Source of the DNA: Paracidovorax avenae ATCC 19860
Lineage (GTDB): Bacteria; Pseudomonadota; Gammaproteobacteria; Burkholderiales; Burkholderiaceae_C
Length of the DNA stretch: 64,000 nt
Direction: 5' to 3'
Assembly (NCBI RefSeq): GCF_000176855.2
Contig: NC_015138.1
Span: 2,728,001-2,792,000, forward strand
Shown here piece after piece: positions 8,948 to 17,651 of this stretch (within the stretch, counting starts at the first letter, position 1; each line of letters starts with the position of its first letter). The notes beneath the pieces were generated by a model that was given only the letters and a program-made list of their open reading frames with translations, searched no databases and was not told the origin of the DNA. A program made the position numbers and the translations under genes.

Positions 8948-10348
8948 TCAGAGCGCCGGATGCAGCCGGTGCCAGTCGGTGGCGCGCTGCCAGGCCCAGC
9001 CGGCGCGCACCAGCAGCGCTTCGGCGAAGTGCGGCGCGACGAACTGGAAGGCCACCGGTGCGCCATGGGGCGTGCGCCCGCCGGGCAGGGTGATGGTGGG
9101 GTGGCCCGTGGAGTCGAAAGGGCAGGTGTAGCGCAGCATGTCGGAGAAGAGCTGGGCATCCGTGCCGAAGCGTGTCATCAGCTCCATGCTGGCGCCGACC
9201 ACCGCCGTGGCCGGGATGAGCAGCAGGTCCACATCCTTGAAGACGGCATTGACGCGGCCGCGGAATTCGGCGCGGCGCAGCCAGAGCTTCTGGTACTCGG
9301 TCGCGCTGATCTGGCGGCCCATCTCGATCACCGCCGACAGGCCCGGGCCATACTCGGCCGCGCGGGAGGGATGGGTGGCCTCGTGCGCCACGGCGGTTTC
9401 CACGGCGCACAGCGGCGTCCAGTCCTGCAGGGCCTGCTCTGCGTCGGGGAAGTCCACTTCGCGCAGGCTGCCTCCCAGCGGTTCGACCAGCTCCAGCACC
9501 GACTGCAGTACCGCCCGCGTCGGGGCGTCGGCGCGGTCCAGCGTCCAGGCCCGGTCGATGCCCACGCGCAGGCCGTTCAGGCCCCGGGTCATCTGCGCGA
9601 GGTAGTCGGGCACGGGCTCCTGGCTGGCCGTCGGGTCTTTCGGGTCGGCGCCGGCGATCACCTGCAGCACCGCCGCGGCATCGGCCGCGCTGCGTGCGAT
9701 GGGTCCGATGTGGTCGAGGGAGGCTGCCAGTTCGAAGGCCCCATGGCGGCTCACCCGGCTCCAGGTCGGCTTCAGCCCGGTCACCCCGTTCGCGGCCGAC
9801 GGAAAGCGGATCGAGCCGCCCGTGTCCGTGCCCAGCGAGGCGAAGCACAGTCCTGCCGCCGTGGCAACGCCGGAGCCGCTGGACGATGCACCCGGCCACA
9901 GCGTGTCGCCCCAGGGATTCAGCGGTGCGACGACCTGCGGATGGTGGTCGGCGAACGCGCCCTCGGTCTGCTGCAGCTTGCCCAGCAGCACCGCGCCGGC
10001 CTCGCGCAGGCGGCGCACGGCGGTGGCATCTTCCTGCGGCCGGTAGTCCCTGTGGATCGTCATGCCATGGGCCGAAGGAACACCCTGCGTCCAGAGAAGG
10101 TCCTTCACGGCGATCGGCACGCCGTGCAGCGGGCCGCGTGCCCGGTTCGCTGCGATGTCCGCATCGGCCTGCCGCGCATCCCGCAGCGCGTGGTCCGCCA
10201 TCAGGGTGGCGTAGCTGTGCAGCTTCGCATCGATGCGGCCGATGCGCTCCAGCATGGCCTGCGTGACCTCCAGCGACGAACGCTCTCGCGACTGGATCTG
10301 CCTGCCGACTTCCAGCAGTTCGAGATAGTGAAGTTCCGTGTGCGCCAA
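8948..10348 (-). CDS. Amidase signature-family amidase, TTG start
   Basis: 466 aa. The amidase-signature Ser-cisSer-Lys triad is visible: Lys in VPIAVKDLLW, then GASSSGSGVATAAG and the nucleophile Ser in TDTGGSIRFPSAANG. It hydrolyses the amide made by nitrile hydratase to acid and ammonia. No suitable ATG exists; the TTG at 10348 is preceded by GAGGAG seven bases upstream and begins LAHTELHYLELLEVG, so TTG is the likely start. It is the first structural gene after the regulator, with a 259-bp gap that probably holds the operon promoter. The next gene, the NHase alpha subunit, is about 56 bp away. Confidence 0.92.
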   Translation of the reverse strand: MAHTELHYLELLEVGRQIQSRERSSLEVTQAMLERIGRIDAKLHSYATLMADHALRDARQADADIAANRARGPLHGVPIAVKDLLWTQGVPSAHGMTIHRDYRPQEDATAVRRLREAGAVLLGKLQQTEGAFADHHPQVVAPLNPWGDTLWPGASSSGSGVATAAGLCFASLGTDTGGSIRFPSAANGVTGLKPTWSRVSRHGAFELAASLDHIGPIARSAADAAAVLQVIAGADPKDPTASQEPVPDYLAQMTRGLNGLRVGIDRAWTLDRADAPTRAVLQSVLELVEPLGGSLREVDFPDAEQALQDWTPLCAVETAVAHEATHPSRAAEYGPGLSAVIEMGRQISATEYQKLWLRRAEFRGRVNAVFKDVDLLLIPATAVVGASMELMTRFGTDAQLFSDMLRYTCPFDSTGHPTITLPGGRTPHGAPVAFQFVAPHFAEALLVRAGWAWQRATDWHRLHPAL

Positions 10349-10607
10349 TTGTGTGCTCCTCGCAGCGTTACCGTGGATATCGGCGGAAGGACAGGCCGGG
10401 GTTCCGCACTGCGCGCCGATGTGTCTAAGGTATGTCCGCTGCGGCCGGCGCACTGGACTGGCGAGGACGCACCGTTTGTCCGGAAAGGACACCGGGTCCG
10501 GCATGCCGCCATGCGGCAGCGGCGCCCCGCCGGCCATGCAGGCCGGCCGGGCGTATGGGCAAAGGGAGGCAGCGGCCCGCGGCGCGGCCGGCCACGGTGG
10601 CTGCCGG
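10349..10607 (-). promoter_or_regulatory. Gap between AraC regulator and nitrile operon; probable promoter region
   Basis: This 259-bp stretch has no gene of its own. It separates the AraC-type regulator from the amidase on the same strand and is the only sizeable gap in the seven-gene group, so the inducible operon promoter is expected here. A direct repeat of GTCCGG lies around 10477-10499. I see no clear sigma-70 boxes, and the assignment rests on position. Confidence 0.4.
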
Positions 10608-11543
10608 TCAGCCGCGTATCAGCGTGTGCGGCGCACAGCCGAAGGCCTTGCGGAACGCACGGCTGAAGTGGGACACGTCGGAAAAGCCATGGTCGAACGC
10701 GGCTTGCGTGACGCTGCGGGAGCGTCCTTCGGCAAGGGCGCGCTGGCTGGCCTCCAGGCGCAGTTGCCAGACGAGGCCCATGGGCGTCTGCGCATGGCGC
10801 GCGAATGCCCGGGTGACGGTGCGGGACGACACGCCATGCGCAGCCGCCAGGCTGTCCAGGCACAGTTCCGGATCGTCGAAATGGCGCTGTATGTAGGTGA
10901 CGATGCGGCCATGGAGATCGTGCTCGCCAGGGCGCCCCACGTCGCCGCCCATCTGCAGCTCCAGTGCCACGGCGACCAGATCCAGCAGGGTGCTGCCGAC
11001 CTGGGCGGCAGCATGCGCCCGGGTGCGGTCGAAGTCGATGGATGCCGCCTGCTCGATCATGGTGCGCAGCGGGCTGGCCGCGGGCTGGCCGGCGTCGATG
11101 ACCTGCGCCGTGAAGCGCTCGGCGCCCGGGCAGCGCTGCAGCAGGGCGCGGCGCGGCAGGCGCAGCAGGTGGAGGGAACGGGCGGAGAGCGTGAAGCCGA
11201 AGGGCCGTGCCGCGTCGTACAGCACCATGTCGCCCTGACCCATGACCGCGCACCGGTCGTGCTGCCGGATCCCCGCTTCGCCGTCGGCCATGAGGGCGAG
11301 CCACAGGTCGTCGTCCGGGCCGCTGCGCAGGTGGTCGGCGGCACGGGTCCAGTGGTGGGATGGTGCCGCCATGGAACTCACGTCCACCGCCCCCAGCGAG
11401 CGCACCTGCAGCCGGGCATCGAAGGCGCCATGGCCCAGCATCTTGCTCGCGGCGGGGACGCAATGCCGGCAGACAACGTCATTCCAGTAGTCGAAGCGAC
11501 GTTTGGCTTCGACATCCGATGTGGAATAGTCAAGCACACCCAT
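10608..11543 (-). CDS. AraC-family transcriptional regulator of the aldoxime/nitrile operon
   Basis: 311 aa. The N-terminal half has the AraC_binding_2-type sensor (DYWNDVVCRHCVPAAS). The C-terminal 100 residues hold two helix-turn-helix motifs (LDSLAAAHGVSSRTVTRAF and VTQAAFDHGFSDVSHFSRAF). An ATG at 11543 is chosen because TGAGG lies six bases before it; an in-frame ATG at 11576 would add 11 residues. Regulators of this family control aldoxime and nitrile operons in Pseudomonas and Rhodococcus (OxdR and NitR types), activating with aldoxime or amide inducers. Position at the head of the operon on the same strand fits that. The inducer is unknown. Confidence 0.9.
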   Translation of the reverse strand: MGVLDYSTSDVEAKRRFDYWNDVVCRHCVPAASKMLGHGAFDARLQVRSLGAVDVSSMAAPSHHWTRAADHLRSGPDDDLWLALMADGEAGIRQHDRCAVMGQGDMVLYDAARPFGFTLSARSLHLLRLPRRALLQRCPGAERFTAQVIDAGQPAASPLRTMIEQAASIDFDRTRAHAAAQVGSTLLDLVAVALELQMGGDVGRPGEHDLHGRIVTYIQRHFDDPELCLDSLAAAHGVSSRTVTRAFARHAQTPMGLVWQLRLEASQRALAEGRSRSVTQAAFDHGFSDVSHFSRAFRKAFGCAPHTLIRG

Positions 11544-11658
11544 GGGCTGCCTCAAAAAGGAGTAGCTGATCGACATCTCGCACCGGCCCCTGCACCAGAA
11601 TGGCCCGCGCGCTCTGCAGTAGCGTGCCATTAAGCAGAATCCGTGCCTTGCCATCCAT

Positions 11659-11687
11659 CCGGAGTTACCCCGGGAACGTGACTCCGG
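11659..11687. promoter_or_regulatory. Inverted repeat CCGGAGT-N15-ACTCCGG in divergent promoter region
   Basis: Perfect 7-bp arms separated by 15 bases, in the 253-bp gap between the AraC-type regulator (minus) and the acyl-CoA synthetase/acetyltransferase gene (plus). It may be an operator or a leader hairpin for the plus-strand gene. Nothing else in this gap is recognised. Confidence 0.35.
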
Positions 11688-11796
11688 CCCCGTGCATGCG
11701 TTCTGACACCGCTCAGCGCATGGCGGTTGCCGTGGCGCACAATCGACGGCAGACCGTTCCTTGTCCCGCGCCTTCCCCGCGGGACCGCCGCCCGAC

Positions 11797-14490
11797 ATGC
11801 TCGACAAGCACTACCTCACCCCGTTGTTCGCGCCCAGTTCCATCGCCGTGCTGGCGGGGCGCGCGGACGCACCCGAGACCCTCACCCCCGCCGCGCGCGC
11901 CCTGCACGAGGCGCTGCGCGCGCAGCGTTTCACGGGCACGCTGCAGTTCCTCGACATCCATACCAGCGGCACGCTGGCCGACCTGGCGCAGACGCGCGCC
12001 GACCTGGCCGTGATCGCGCTGCCGCCGCAGGACACGGCCGCCGCGCTCGAAGTCGCAGGCCGCATCGGCTGCCGTGCCGCGCTGGTGCTGTCGCACGGCA
12101 TGGATGCCGACGGTGCGCTCAAGCTCAAGAAGATCGCGCGCCGCGAGGGGGTGCACCTGCTCGGACCCAACTCGCTGGGCCTGCAGCGGCCGCACCTGCA
12201 GCTCAACGCGAGCGCGGCCGGGCCGCTGGCGCGCGAGGGCTCGCTGGCGCTCGTGTGCCAGTCCGGCGCGCTCACGGCGTCCATCCTCGACTGGGCGCAC
12301 AAGAATGCCGTGGGCTTTTCCACCGTGGTGTCGCTGGGGCCGAACACCGACGTGGACATCGCCCAGGTGCTGGATTTCCTGGCCAACGACGGGCGCACGC
12401 AGAGCATCGTGGTGTATATGGAGGGCATCGGCAGCGCGCGGCGCTTCATGAGCGCGCTGCGCTCGGCCGCCAACGCCAAGCCCGTGGTGGTGCTCAAGGC
12501 CGGCCGCAAGCCCGCCGGCAACGAGGCCGCCCAGACCCACAGCGGCACCATCGTGGGCAGCGACGACGTGTTCGATGCCGCACTGCGCCGCGCCGGCGCG
12601 GTGCGCGTGCGCTCGTTCGTGGAGCTGTTCTCCGCGGCCAAGTGCCTGGCGTCGCGCTACCGGCCGGTGGGCCGGCGGCTGGCCCTGATCACCAATGGCG
12701 GCGGTCCGGGCGTGCTCGCCGCCGACTGGGTGAACGAGATCCTGCTGGAGATGGGACGCCTGTCGCCCGATGCCGCGCGCGCGCTGGCGCCGCAACTGCC
12801 GCCCCTGGCCTCGCTCGCCGACCTGATCGACCTGTCGGAAGAGGCCGGGCCCGCGCACTACCGCGCCGCCATCGAGGCGGCCGAGAAGGACCGGCAGATC
12901 GACGGCGTGCTGGCCATCCATTCGCCCAAGCCCGGCACCGACTCCACGGAGGTCGCGCAGGCGCTGGCCGATGCCAAGCGCCTCATGGGCAAGCCGTTGC
13001 TCGCCTGCTGGATGGGCGACGCCACCGTGGGGCCGGCGCGCGAGGTGCTGCGCGCCGCCGCCATTCCGAACTTCCGCACGCCCGAAGCCGCCGTGGGGGC
13101 CTTCGGCAACATCGCCTCGTTCTACCAGAACCAGCAGTTGCTGCAGCAGACGCCGCCGCCGCTGTCGGCCCTCTCCAAGCCCGACATCGAAGGCGCGCGC
13201 CTGATGATCGAAAGCGTGCTGGCCGAGCGCCGCCATGTGCTGACCGAGATGGAGTCCAAGACGCTGCTCGCGGCCTTCCAGGTGCCGGTCACCAAGACGC
13301 TGCTCGCGCGCAGCGCGCACGAGGCGATGATGATCGCCACGCAGCTGGGCTTCCCGGTGGCGCTGAAGATTGATTCACCGGACATCGCGCACAAGTCGGA
13401 CGTGGGCGGGGTGGCCCTGGACATCCACACGGGCACGGCCGCGCGCGATGCCTATACCGACATGGTGCAGCGGGTGGCCCGCCTGCAGCCCGGCGCGCGC
13501 ATCAACGGGGTGACGGTGCAGAAGATGGCCCGGGCGCGGCGCGGGCGCGAAATCTGCATCGGCCTGGTGACGGATGACCCGTTCGGGCCGGTGATCACCT
13601 TCGGCGCGGGTGGCACCATGATCGAGCTGATCGACGACCGCGCGATGGAGTTGCCGCCGCTCAACCAGTTCCTTGCACGCCGGCTCATCGAGCGTTCGCG
13701 CGTGGCAGAGACGCTGGGCGAATGGCGCGGCGCCAGCGCCGTGGACCGTGACGCGCTGGAACAGACCCTGCTGCGCGTGTCGGAAATGGTGTGCGCGCTG
13801 CCGCAGCTGCGCGAGATGGACATCAACCCCCTGATCGTGGATGCCGGCGGCGTGGTCGCGGTGGATGCGCGCATCGTGGTGCGCGACACCGCCCAGGGCG
13901 CCACCGGCCGCAGCGAGGGCTACGGGCACCTGGCGATCCTGCCGTACCCGGCGCGCTACGAGCAGCTCTGGCCGATGCGCGGCGGGGGCGAGTTCCTGGT
14001 GCGGCCCGTGCGGCCCGACGACGCGCAGATGCTGCAGCGGCTGGTGAAGGAGCTGTCGCCGGAGAGCCGGTATTTCCGCTACATATCGCAGATCGCGGAA
14101 CTGCCCGCATCCATGCTGGCGCGCTTCACGCTGATCGACTACGACCGCGAGATGGCCCTGGTTGCCGTGCACCGCGAGCGCAGCGCGGGCGAGGACGGAG
14201 AGATCCGCAATACCGAGCGCATCGTCGGCGTATCGCGCTACGTGACGAATCCGGACCAGACCAGTTGCGAATTCGCGCTGGTGGTGGCCGACGATTTCAA
14301 CGGCCGCGGACTGGGATCGCGGCTCATGCTGAGCATCATGGAGGCCGCGCGCGACAAGGGCCTTACCGAGATCCAGGGCCTGGTGCTGGCCGGCAACCCG
14401 AGCATGCTCAAGCTCATGCGCCGGTTGGGCTTCGAGGTGCGTGCCTATCCGGACGATCCGGATTTCAAGCTGGTGGCGCACCAGTTGTGA
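11797..14490 (+). CDS. PatZ-like protein: ADP-forming acyl-CoA synthetase domains fused to GNAT acetyltransferase
   Basis: 897 aa, close to E. coli PatZ (Pka). Domain order: CoA-binding Rossmann domain (residues about 1-130), succinyl-CoA-ligase-like domains (about 140-460), ATP-grasp domain (about 480-700, with LGFPVALKIDSPDIAHKSDVGGV), and a C-terminal GNAT domain (about 730-890, with NGRGLGSRLML for acetyl-CoA). Such proteins acetylate and inactivate AMP-forming acyl-CoA synthetases, so this one may control metabolic ligases such as the neighbouring one (inference). The loop QTHSGTIVGSD keeps a His near where ADP-forming synthetases have their phospho-His, so residual synthetase activity is not excluded. 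ATG at 11797. Confidence 0.9.
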   Translation: MLDKHYLTPLFAPSSIAVLAGRADAPETLTPAARALHEALRAQRFTGTLQFLDIHTSGTLADLAQTRADLAVIALPPQDTAAALEVAGRIGCRAALVLSHGMDADGALKLKKIARREGVHLLGPNSLGLQRPHLQLNASAAGPLAREGSLALVCQSGALTASILDWAHKNAVGFSTVVSLGPNTDVDIAQVLDFLANDGRTQSIVVYMEGIGSARRFMSALRSAANAKPVVVLKAGRKPAGNEAAQTHSGTIVGSDDVFDAALRRAGAVRVRSFVELFSAAKCLASRYRPVGRRLALITNGGGPGVLAADWVNEILLEMGRLSPDAARALAPQLPPLASLADLIDLSEEAGPAHYRAAIEAAEKDRQIDGVLAIHSPKPGTDSTEVAQALADAKRLMGKPLLACWMGDATVGPAREVLRAAAIPNFRTPEAAVGAFGNIASFYQNQQLLQQTPPPLSALSKPDIEGARLMIESVLAERRHVLTEMESKTLLAAFQVPVTKTLLARSAHEAMMIATQLGFPVALKIDSPDIAHKSDVGGVALDIHTGTAARDAYTDMVQRVARLQPGARINGVTVQKMARARRGREICIGLVTDDPFGPVITFGAGGTMIELIDDRAMELPPLNQFLARRLIERSRVAETLGEWRGASAVDRDALEQTLLRVSEMVCALPQLREMDINPLIVDAGGVVAVDARIVVRDTAQGATGRSEGYGHLAILPYPARYEQLWPMRGGGEFLVRPVRPDDAQMLQRLVKELSPESRYFRYISQIAELPASMLARFTLIDYDREMALVAVHRERSAGEDGEIRNTERIVGVSRYVTNPDQTSCEFALVVADDFNGRGLGSRLMLSIMEAARDKGLTEIQGLVLAGNPSMLKLMRRLGFEVRAYPDDPDFKLVAHQL

Positions 14491-14499
14491 TGCACCCGG

Positions 14500-14522
14500 C
14501 CCGGTGCCGCTTCGGCGCCGGG
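14500..14522 (+). terminator. GC-rich stem-loop after the acetyltransferase gene, overlapping a PIP box
   Basis: CCCGGTGCCG / CGGCGCCGGG with loop CTT, nine of ten pairs plus one G-T wobble. A longer outer pairing, GCACCCGGC with GCCGGGTGC (14492-14525), is also possible. There is no T tract. It starts 10 bases after the upstream stop and shares bases with the first half of the PIP box. Confidence 0.45.
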
Positions 14523-14535
14523 TGCGGCGCTTCGG
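14511..14535 (+). promoter_or_regulatory. PIP box (HrpX/HrpB-type) upstream of the kinase-like gene
   Basis: TTCGG at 14511-14515 and TTCGG at 14531-14535 are separated by exactly 15 bases, matching the consensus TTCGB-N15-TTCGB bound by HrpX/HrpB regulators of type III genes. A weak -10 candidate (TGCAAT, 14567-14572) lies 31 bases downstream, and the chosen ATG is at 14607. The left half overlaps a hairpin, so chance from local GC symmetry must be considered. Confidence 0.7.
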
Positions 14536-14606
14536 GAGGGAAATGGCGCGGCGCCGCTGCCATCGCTGCAATCGGGGCCTCCACCAGGATCCCCTCCACC
14601 ACGACC

Positions 14607-16160
14607 ATGGCCGGCCTGCCTCCGCTCTCCATTCCCTCGGTACGCCCTGCCCGTGACGGCGAGGGGACTGCGAACCCGGAGGCGGCTCCCACCGGCCCGC
14701 CGCGCCCGCCCGGGCCGCACGCCGTCGCCCATGTGCCGCTGCTGGCACGCCGGCGCGGGCAGTCCGGCGAGGGGCCATCGGCGGAGCGCGCACCGCGGCT
14801 GGCACCGCTCGATGCCCTGCGCCGCGCCAGCACCTTCGTTCTCCCGCGCTCGCCATCGTCTTTCGATCATGGGAGACGGCCCGGGGCGGGGCGCGCCAGC
14901 CCCTCGCACGGTGCGGGCAGCAGCCAGCCGCCCTCGCTGGCATCCCTGCTGGACCCGTCCACGCCGATCGCCCGCGAACGCGACGGTGACTGCTGGAGCC
15001 CCGTCCGCGCATTGCGGCGGGAGCGCCGGATGCAGGCGGAACTGCGTGCATCCTCCGGTGCGGGCGTCCTGAGTCCGCACGTGGTGCATTCCATGGGCAG
15101 CCCGCCCGGCTGGGAAGCGCGGCTGGCGGCGCTGAAGCCGGGCGCGGCCGAGGTGCAGCAGGGGTTCGAGCGGGTCGATCTCGACACGGCCTGGGACGGG
15201 CCGGACGCTGCCGGACCCGCATGGCAGCGCATCGGGGGCGGCGCGTCCGGCGAGGTATATGCCGTCCGGCTGGCAAGAAATTTCATGCAGGGCGGAGAGG
15301 ACCATGGACGAGACTTCGTGTTCAAGGCCATGCTCTCGCTCGATCCCGAAGACCGTCTGCCACCGCGGCTGCATGCGCAGGCGCCGCAGGATGGCGAGGG
15401 CCTCCGGCAAGCCATAGCGGCGCACACGGACCGCATCCACCAGGAGTTCCAGGTGGCCATCTCGCTGCGGGGAACGTCCCAGGTCATGCAGGTGCGCGGG
15501 CTCGTCCAGATCGGGAGCCGGCTGGGCATCCTGTCGGAGCGGATCGACGGCGTGCCGGCCGGCGAACTGATCGGCGAGGCCTCGTATGCCCTGGAAGACG
15601 GCGACGTCGCAGCGCCGGCGCATATGGAGATGGCGCGCACCATGATCGCGGACGTGCTCATCGCCCTCGCGCGGTTCCACGACGAAGGCGTGGTCCACCA
15701 GGACATCTCCCACAACAACGTGATGTACGACCGGCAGCGCGGCATGTTCCGGTTGCTGGACATGGGGCAGGGCGCAGAGCCGGGCGGCCCGAGGGCGCAG
15801 GGCACTGCAGGCTACATGGACATGCACGCCGCTCGGGCGGACCACCGCAGCGACGTGTATGCGGCGGCCCAGTTGCTGGTGCGCCTGCTCAAGACGCCAG
15901 CGTACCGTCTTGGCATGGCGGGCATGTCCGGATCGCGGACCGTGGAGGACTTTCCGTTCGCGCCGGCATTGAGGGCGCTCGTGCCCGGCCGGCTGGACGC
16001 GGCGGTGCGGTTCATCAACCGCATGATCGGCCGGCAACCGGACGCCCGCAGCACGGCCGAGGAGCTGCTGGGCGACCCGTTCCTGCAGGAGCTGGAGCCC
16101 CGCGCATTGACGCGTGCCACGGTGGAGAAGGTACTGAACCCCGAAACGCCGCCGGGATGA
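14607..16160 (+). CDS. Protein-kinase-like candidate type III effector
   Basis: 517 aa. Residues 1-200 are Pro/Ser/Arg-rich and probably disordered, as in secreted effectors. The kinase fold follows: Gly-rich loop IGGGASGEVYAV (from residue 209), Lys240 in FVFKAM, catalytic loop VVHQDISHNNVMYD (His364, Asp366, Asn371), and DMG in place of DFG (Asp385). All phosphotransfer residues are present, so it should be active. The PIP box ahead implies co-regulation with a type III secretion system. Kinase effectors such as XopAU of Xanthomonas have this size and layout, but I cannot confirm homology. The ATG at 14607 is the first in-frame ATG after the PIP box. It sits alone between housekeeping genes. 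Confidence 0.82.
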   Translation: MAGLPPLSIPSVRPARDGEGTANPEAAPTGPPRPPGPHAVAHVPLLARRRGQSGEGPSAERAPRLAPLDALRRASTFVLPRSPSSFDHGRRPGAGRASPSHGAGSSQPPSLASLLDPSTPIARERDGDCWSPVRALRRERRMQAELRASSGAGVLSPHVVHSMGSPPGWEARLAALKPGAAEVQQGFERVDLDTAWDGPDAAGPAWQRIGGGASGEVYAVRLARNFMQGGEDHGRDFVFKAMLSLDPEDRLPPRLHAQAPQDGEGLRQAIAAHTDRIHQEFQVAISLRGTSQVMQVRGLVQIGSRLGILSERIDGVPAGELIGEASYALEDGDVAAPAHMEMARTMIADVLIALARFHDEGVVHQDISHNNVMYDRQRGMFRLLDMGQGAEPGGPRAQGTAGYMDMHAARADHRSDVYAAAQLLVRLLKTPAYRLGMAGMSGSRTVEDFPFAPALRALVPGRLDAAVRFINRMIGRQPDARSTAEELLGDPFLQELEPRALTRATVEKVLNPETPPG

Positions 16161-16196
16161 GGGCAGGCCGCCCCACGGCGTCCGCCACTGGGGGTG

Positions 16197-17543
16197 TCAA
16201 TGCGCGGTGATCGCGTCCACGGCCCGCAGGTCTTCGGGCGCCAGCGTGCCTGCGGCCTGGCGCAGCTTGAGCGTGCCCAGCAGCACGTTGTAGCGCGCCT
16301 GGGCCAGGTCGCGCTTGGTCTGGTAGAGCTGGCTCTGTGCATTGAGCACATCGATGTTCACCCGCACGCCCACCTGGTAGCCCAGGCGGTTGGCGTCCAG
16401 CGCGCTCTGGCTCGATGCCTCCGCGGCTTCCAGCGCACGGACCTGGCCCTGGCCGGACTGCACGCCGAAGAAGGCGCTGCGCACGGCCTGCGCCACCGTG
16501 CGGCGGGCGTTTTCCAGGTCCGCGCGGGCCTTGTCTTCGAGCGACAGGGTTTCGCGGATGCGGTTCTGCACCGCGAAGCCCGCGAACAGCGGCAGCGTCA
16601 TCTGCACGCCGACCGTGGCGGCGCGGGCAGTGGAGTGAATGTGCGGGAGCGTGGTGGTGCCGTTGGGGTTGCGGACCACGTTGTAGCCCGCCTGCAGGTC
16701 CACCGTGGGCAGGTGGCCGGTTTCGGCCTTGCGCGTTTCCAGCCGCGCCACATCCAGCGCGATGGTGGCCTGGCGCAACTGCGGCTGCAGCTCGTCCGCC
16801 GTCCGCACCCACGCCTCCGCATCGGCCGGCGCCACCGTGGGCAACTGCACGGGCTGCGCCAGGGGCAGGGGAGAGACGCCCGGCCGGCCCACCAATTGAT
16901 CCAGCGCGAGCTGCTTGACGCGCAGGTCGTTGTCCGCCGCGATCTCCTGTGCCTCGACGAGGTCGAAGCGCGCCTGGGCCTCGCGCGAATCGGTGATGGT
17001 GGCGTTGCCCACCTCGAAATTGCGCTGCGCCGAAGCCCGCTGTTCCGACACCGCGGCTTTCTGGGCCCGCAGGAAGGTGAGGGTGTCCCGGGCCGCCAGC
17101 ACGTCGAAATAGGCTTGCGCCAGCCGCACGACCAGGTCCTGGCGCGCGGCCTCGACCCGGGCCTGGGCGATGTCGGCGCCGCGCTGCCCCTGCTCGAAGG
17201 CGATGCGGTTGGCGGGGCGGTACAGCGGCTGCGAGGCCGTGATGCCCGCCGCCTGCTGCGGCGTGCCGATATCCAGTGGCGGGCGATTCACGTCGGTGCG
17301 GGTATAGGAGGTGCCCGCCGAGAGTCCCGCGCTCGGAAGCAGGCCGGCGCGCGCCTGCTCCGCGCGGCTGCCCGCGGCCTGTGCATCGGCCAGCGCCGAT
17401 TGCAGCGGGGCGTCGTAGCCCTGTGCCAGTTCGTAGAGCTCCGGCAGGCTCTGCGCGGAGACGGTTCCGGCCGCCGCCGCGAGGACGAAGGCCAGTGCGC
17501 AGGCGGCGCGGCGGGAATGCAGTTGCGTGCGTCGGGAGGTCAT
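16197..17543 (-). CDS. tolC: TolC-family outer-membrane efflux protein
   Basis: 448 aa. The signal peptide ends at about residue 31 (AGTVSAQ). Two repeated OEP domains of long heptad-rich helices follow, with strands such as GITASQPLYRPAN and GVQMTLPLFAGF marking the two barrel halves. It forms the trimeric outer-membrane duct for type I secretion or RND/MFS pumps. The family motif NVLLGTLKLRQAAGTL is near the C terminus. It is last of a minus-strand group tetR-pcm-rhodanese-tolC. The TetR repressor at its head suggests control of efflux, although the pump partner is not in this window. The ATG at 17543 is chosen over an upstream TTG. Confidence 0.93.
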   Translation of the reverse strand: MTSRRTQLHSRRAACALAFVLAAAAGTVSAQSLPELYELAQGYDAPLQSALADAQAAGSRAEQARAGLLPSAGLSAGTSYTRTDVNRPPLDIGTPQQAAGITASQPLYRPANRIAFEQGQRGADIAQARVEAARQDLVVRLAQAYFDVLAARDTLTFLRAQKAAVSEQRASAQRNFEVGNATITDSREAQARFDLVEAQEIAADNDLRVKQLALDQLVGRPGVSPLPLAQPVQLPTVAPADAEAWVRTADELQPQLRQATIALDVARLETRKAETGHLPTVDLQAGYNVVRNPNGTTTLPHIHSTARAATVGVQMTLPLFAGFAVQNRIRETLSLEDKARADLENARRTVAQAVRSAFFGVQSGQGQVRALEAAEASSQSALDANRLGYQVGVRVNIDVLNAQSQLYQTKRDLAQARYNVLLGTLKLRQAAGTLAPEDLRAVDAITAH

Positions 17544-17651
17544 GGCGGACAAGCGTCTCTTCCTGGCTGATGAACTGTGAAGCGGACCGTTCGGGCGGCA
17601 GGGATCCCGCCCGGCCTCCTGGAAGGCGGACGCGGAGCCGTCACCGCGATG

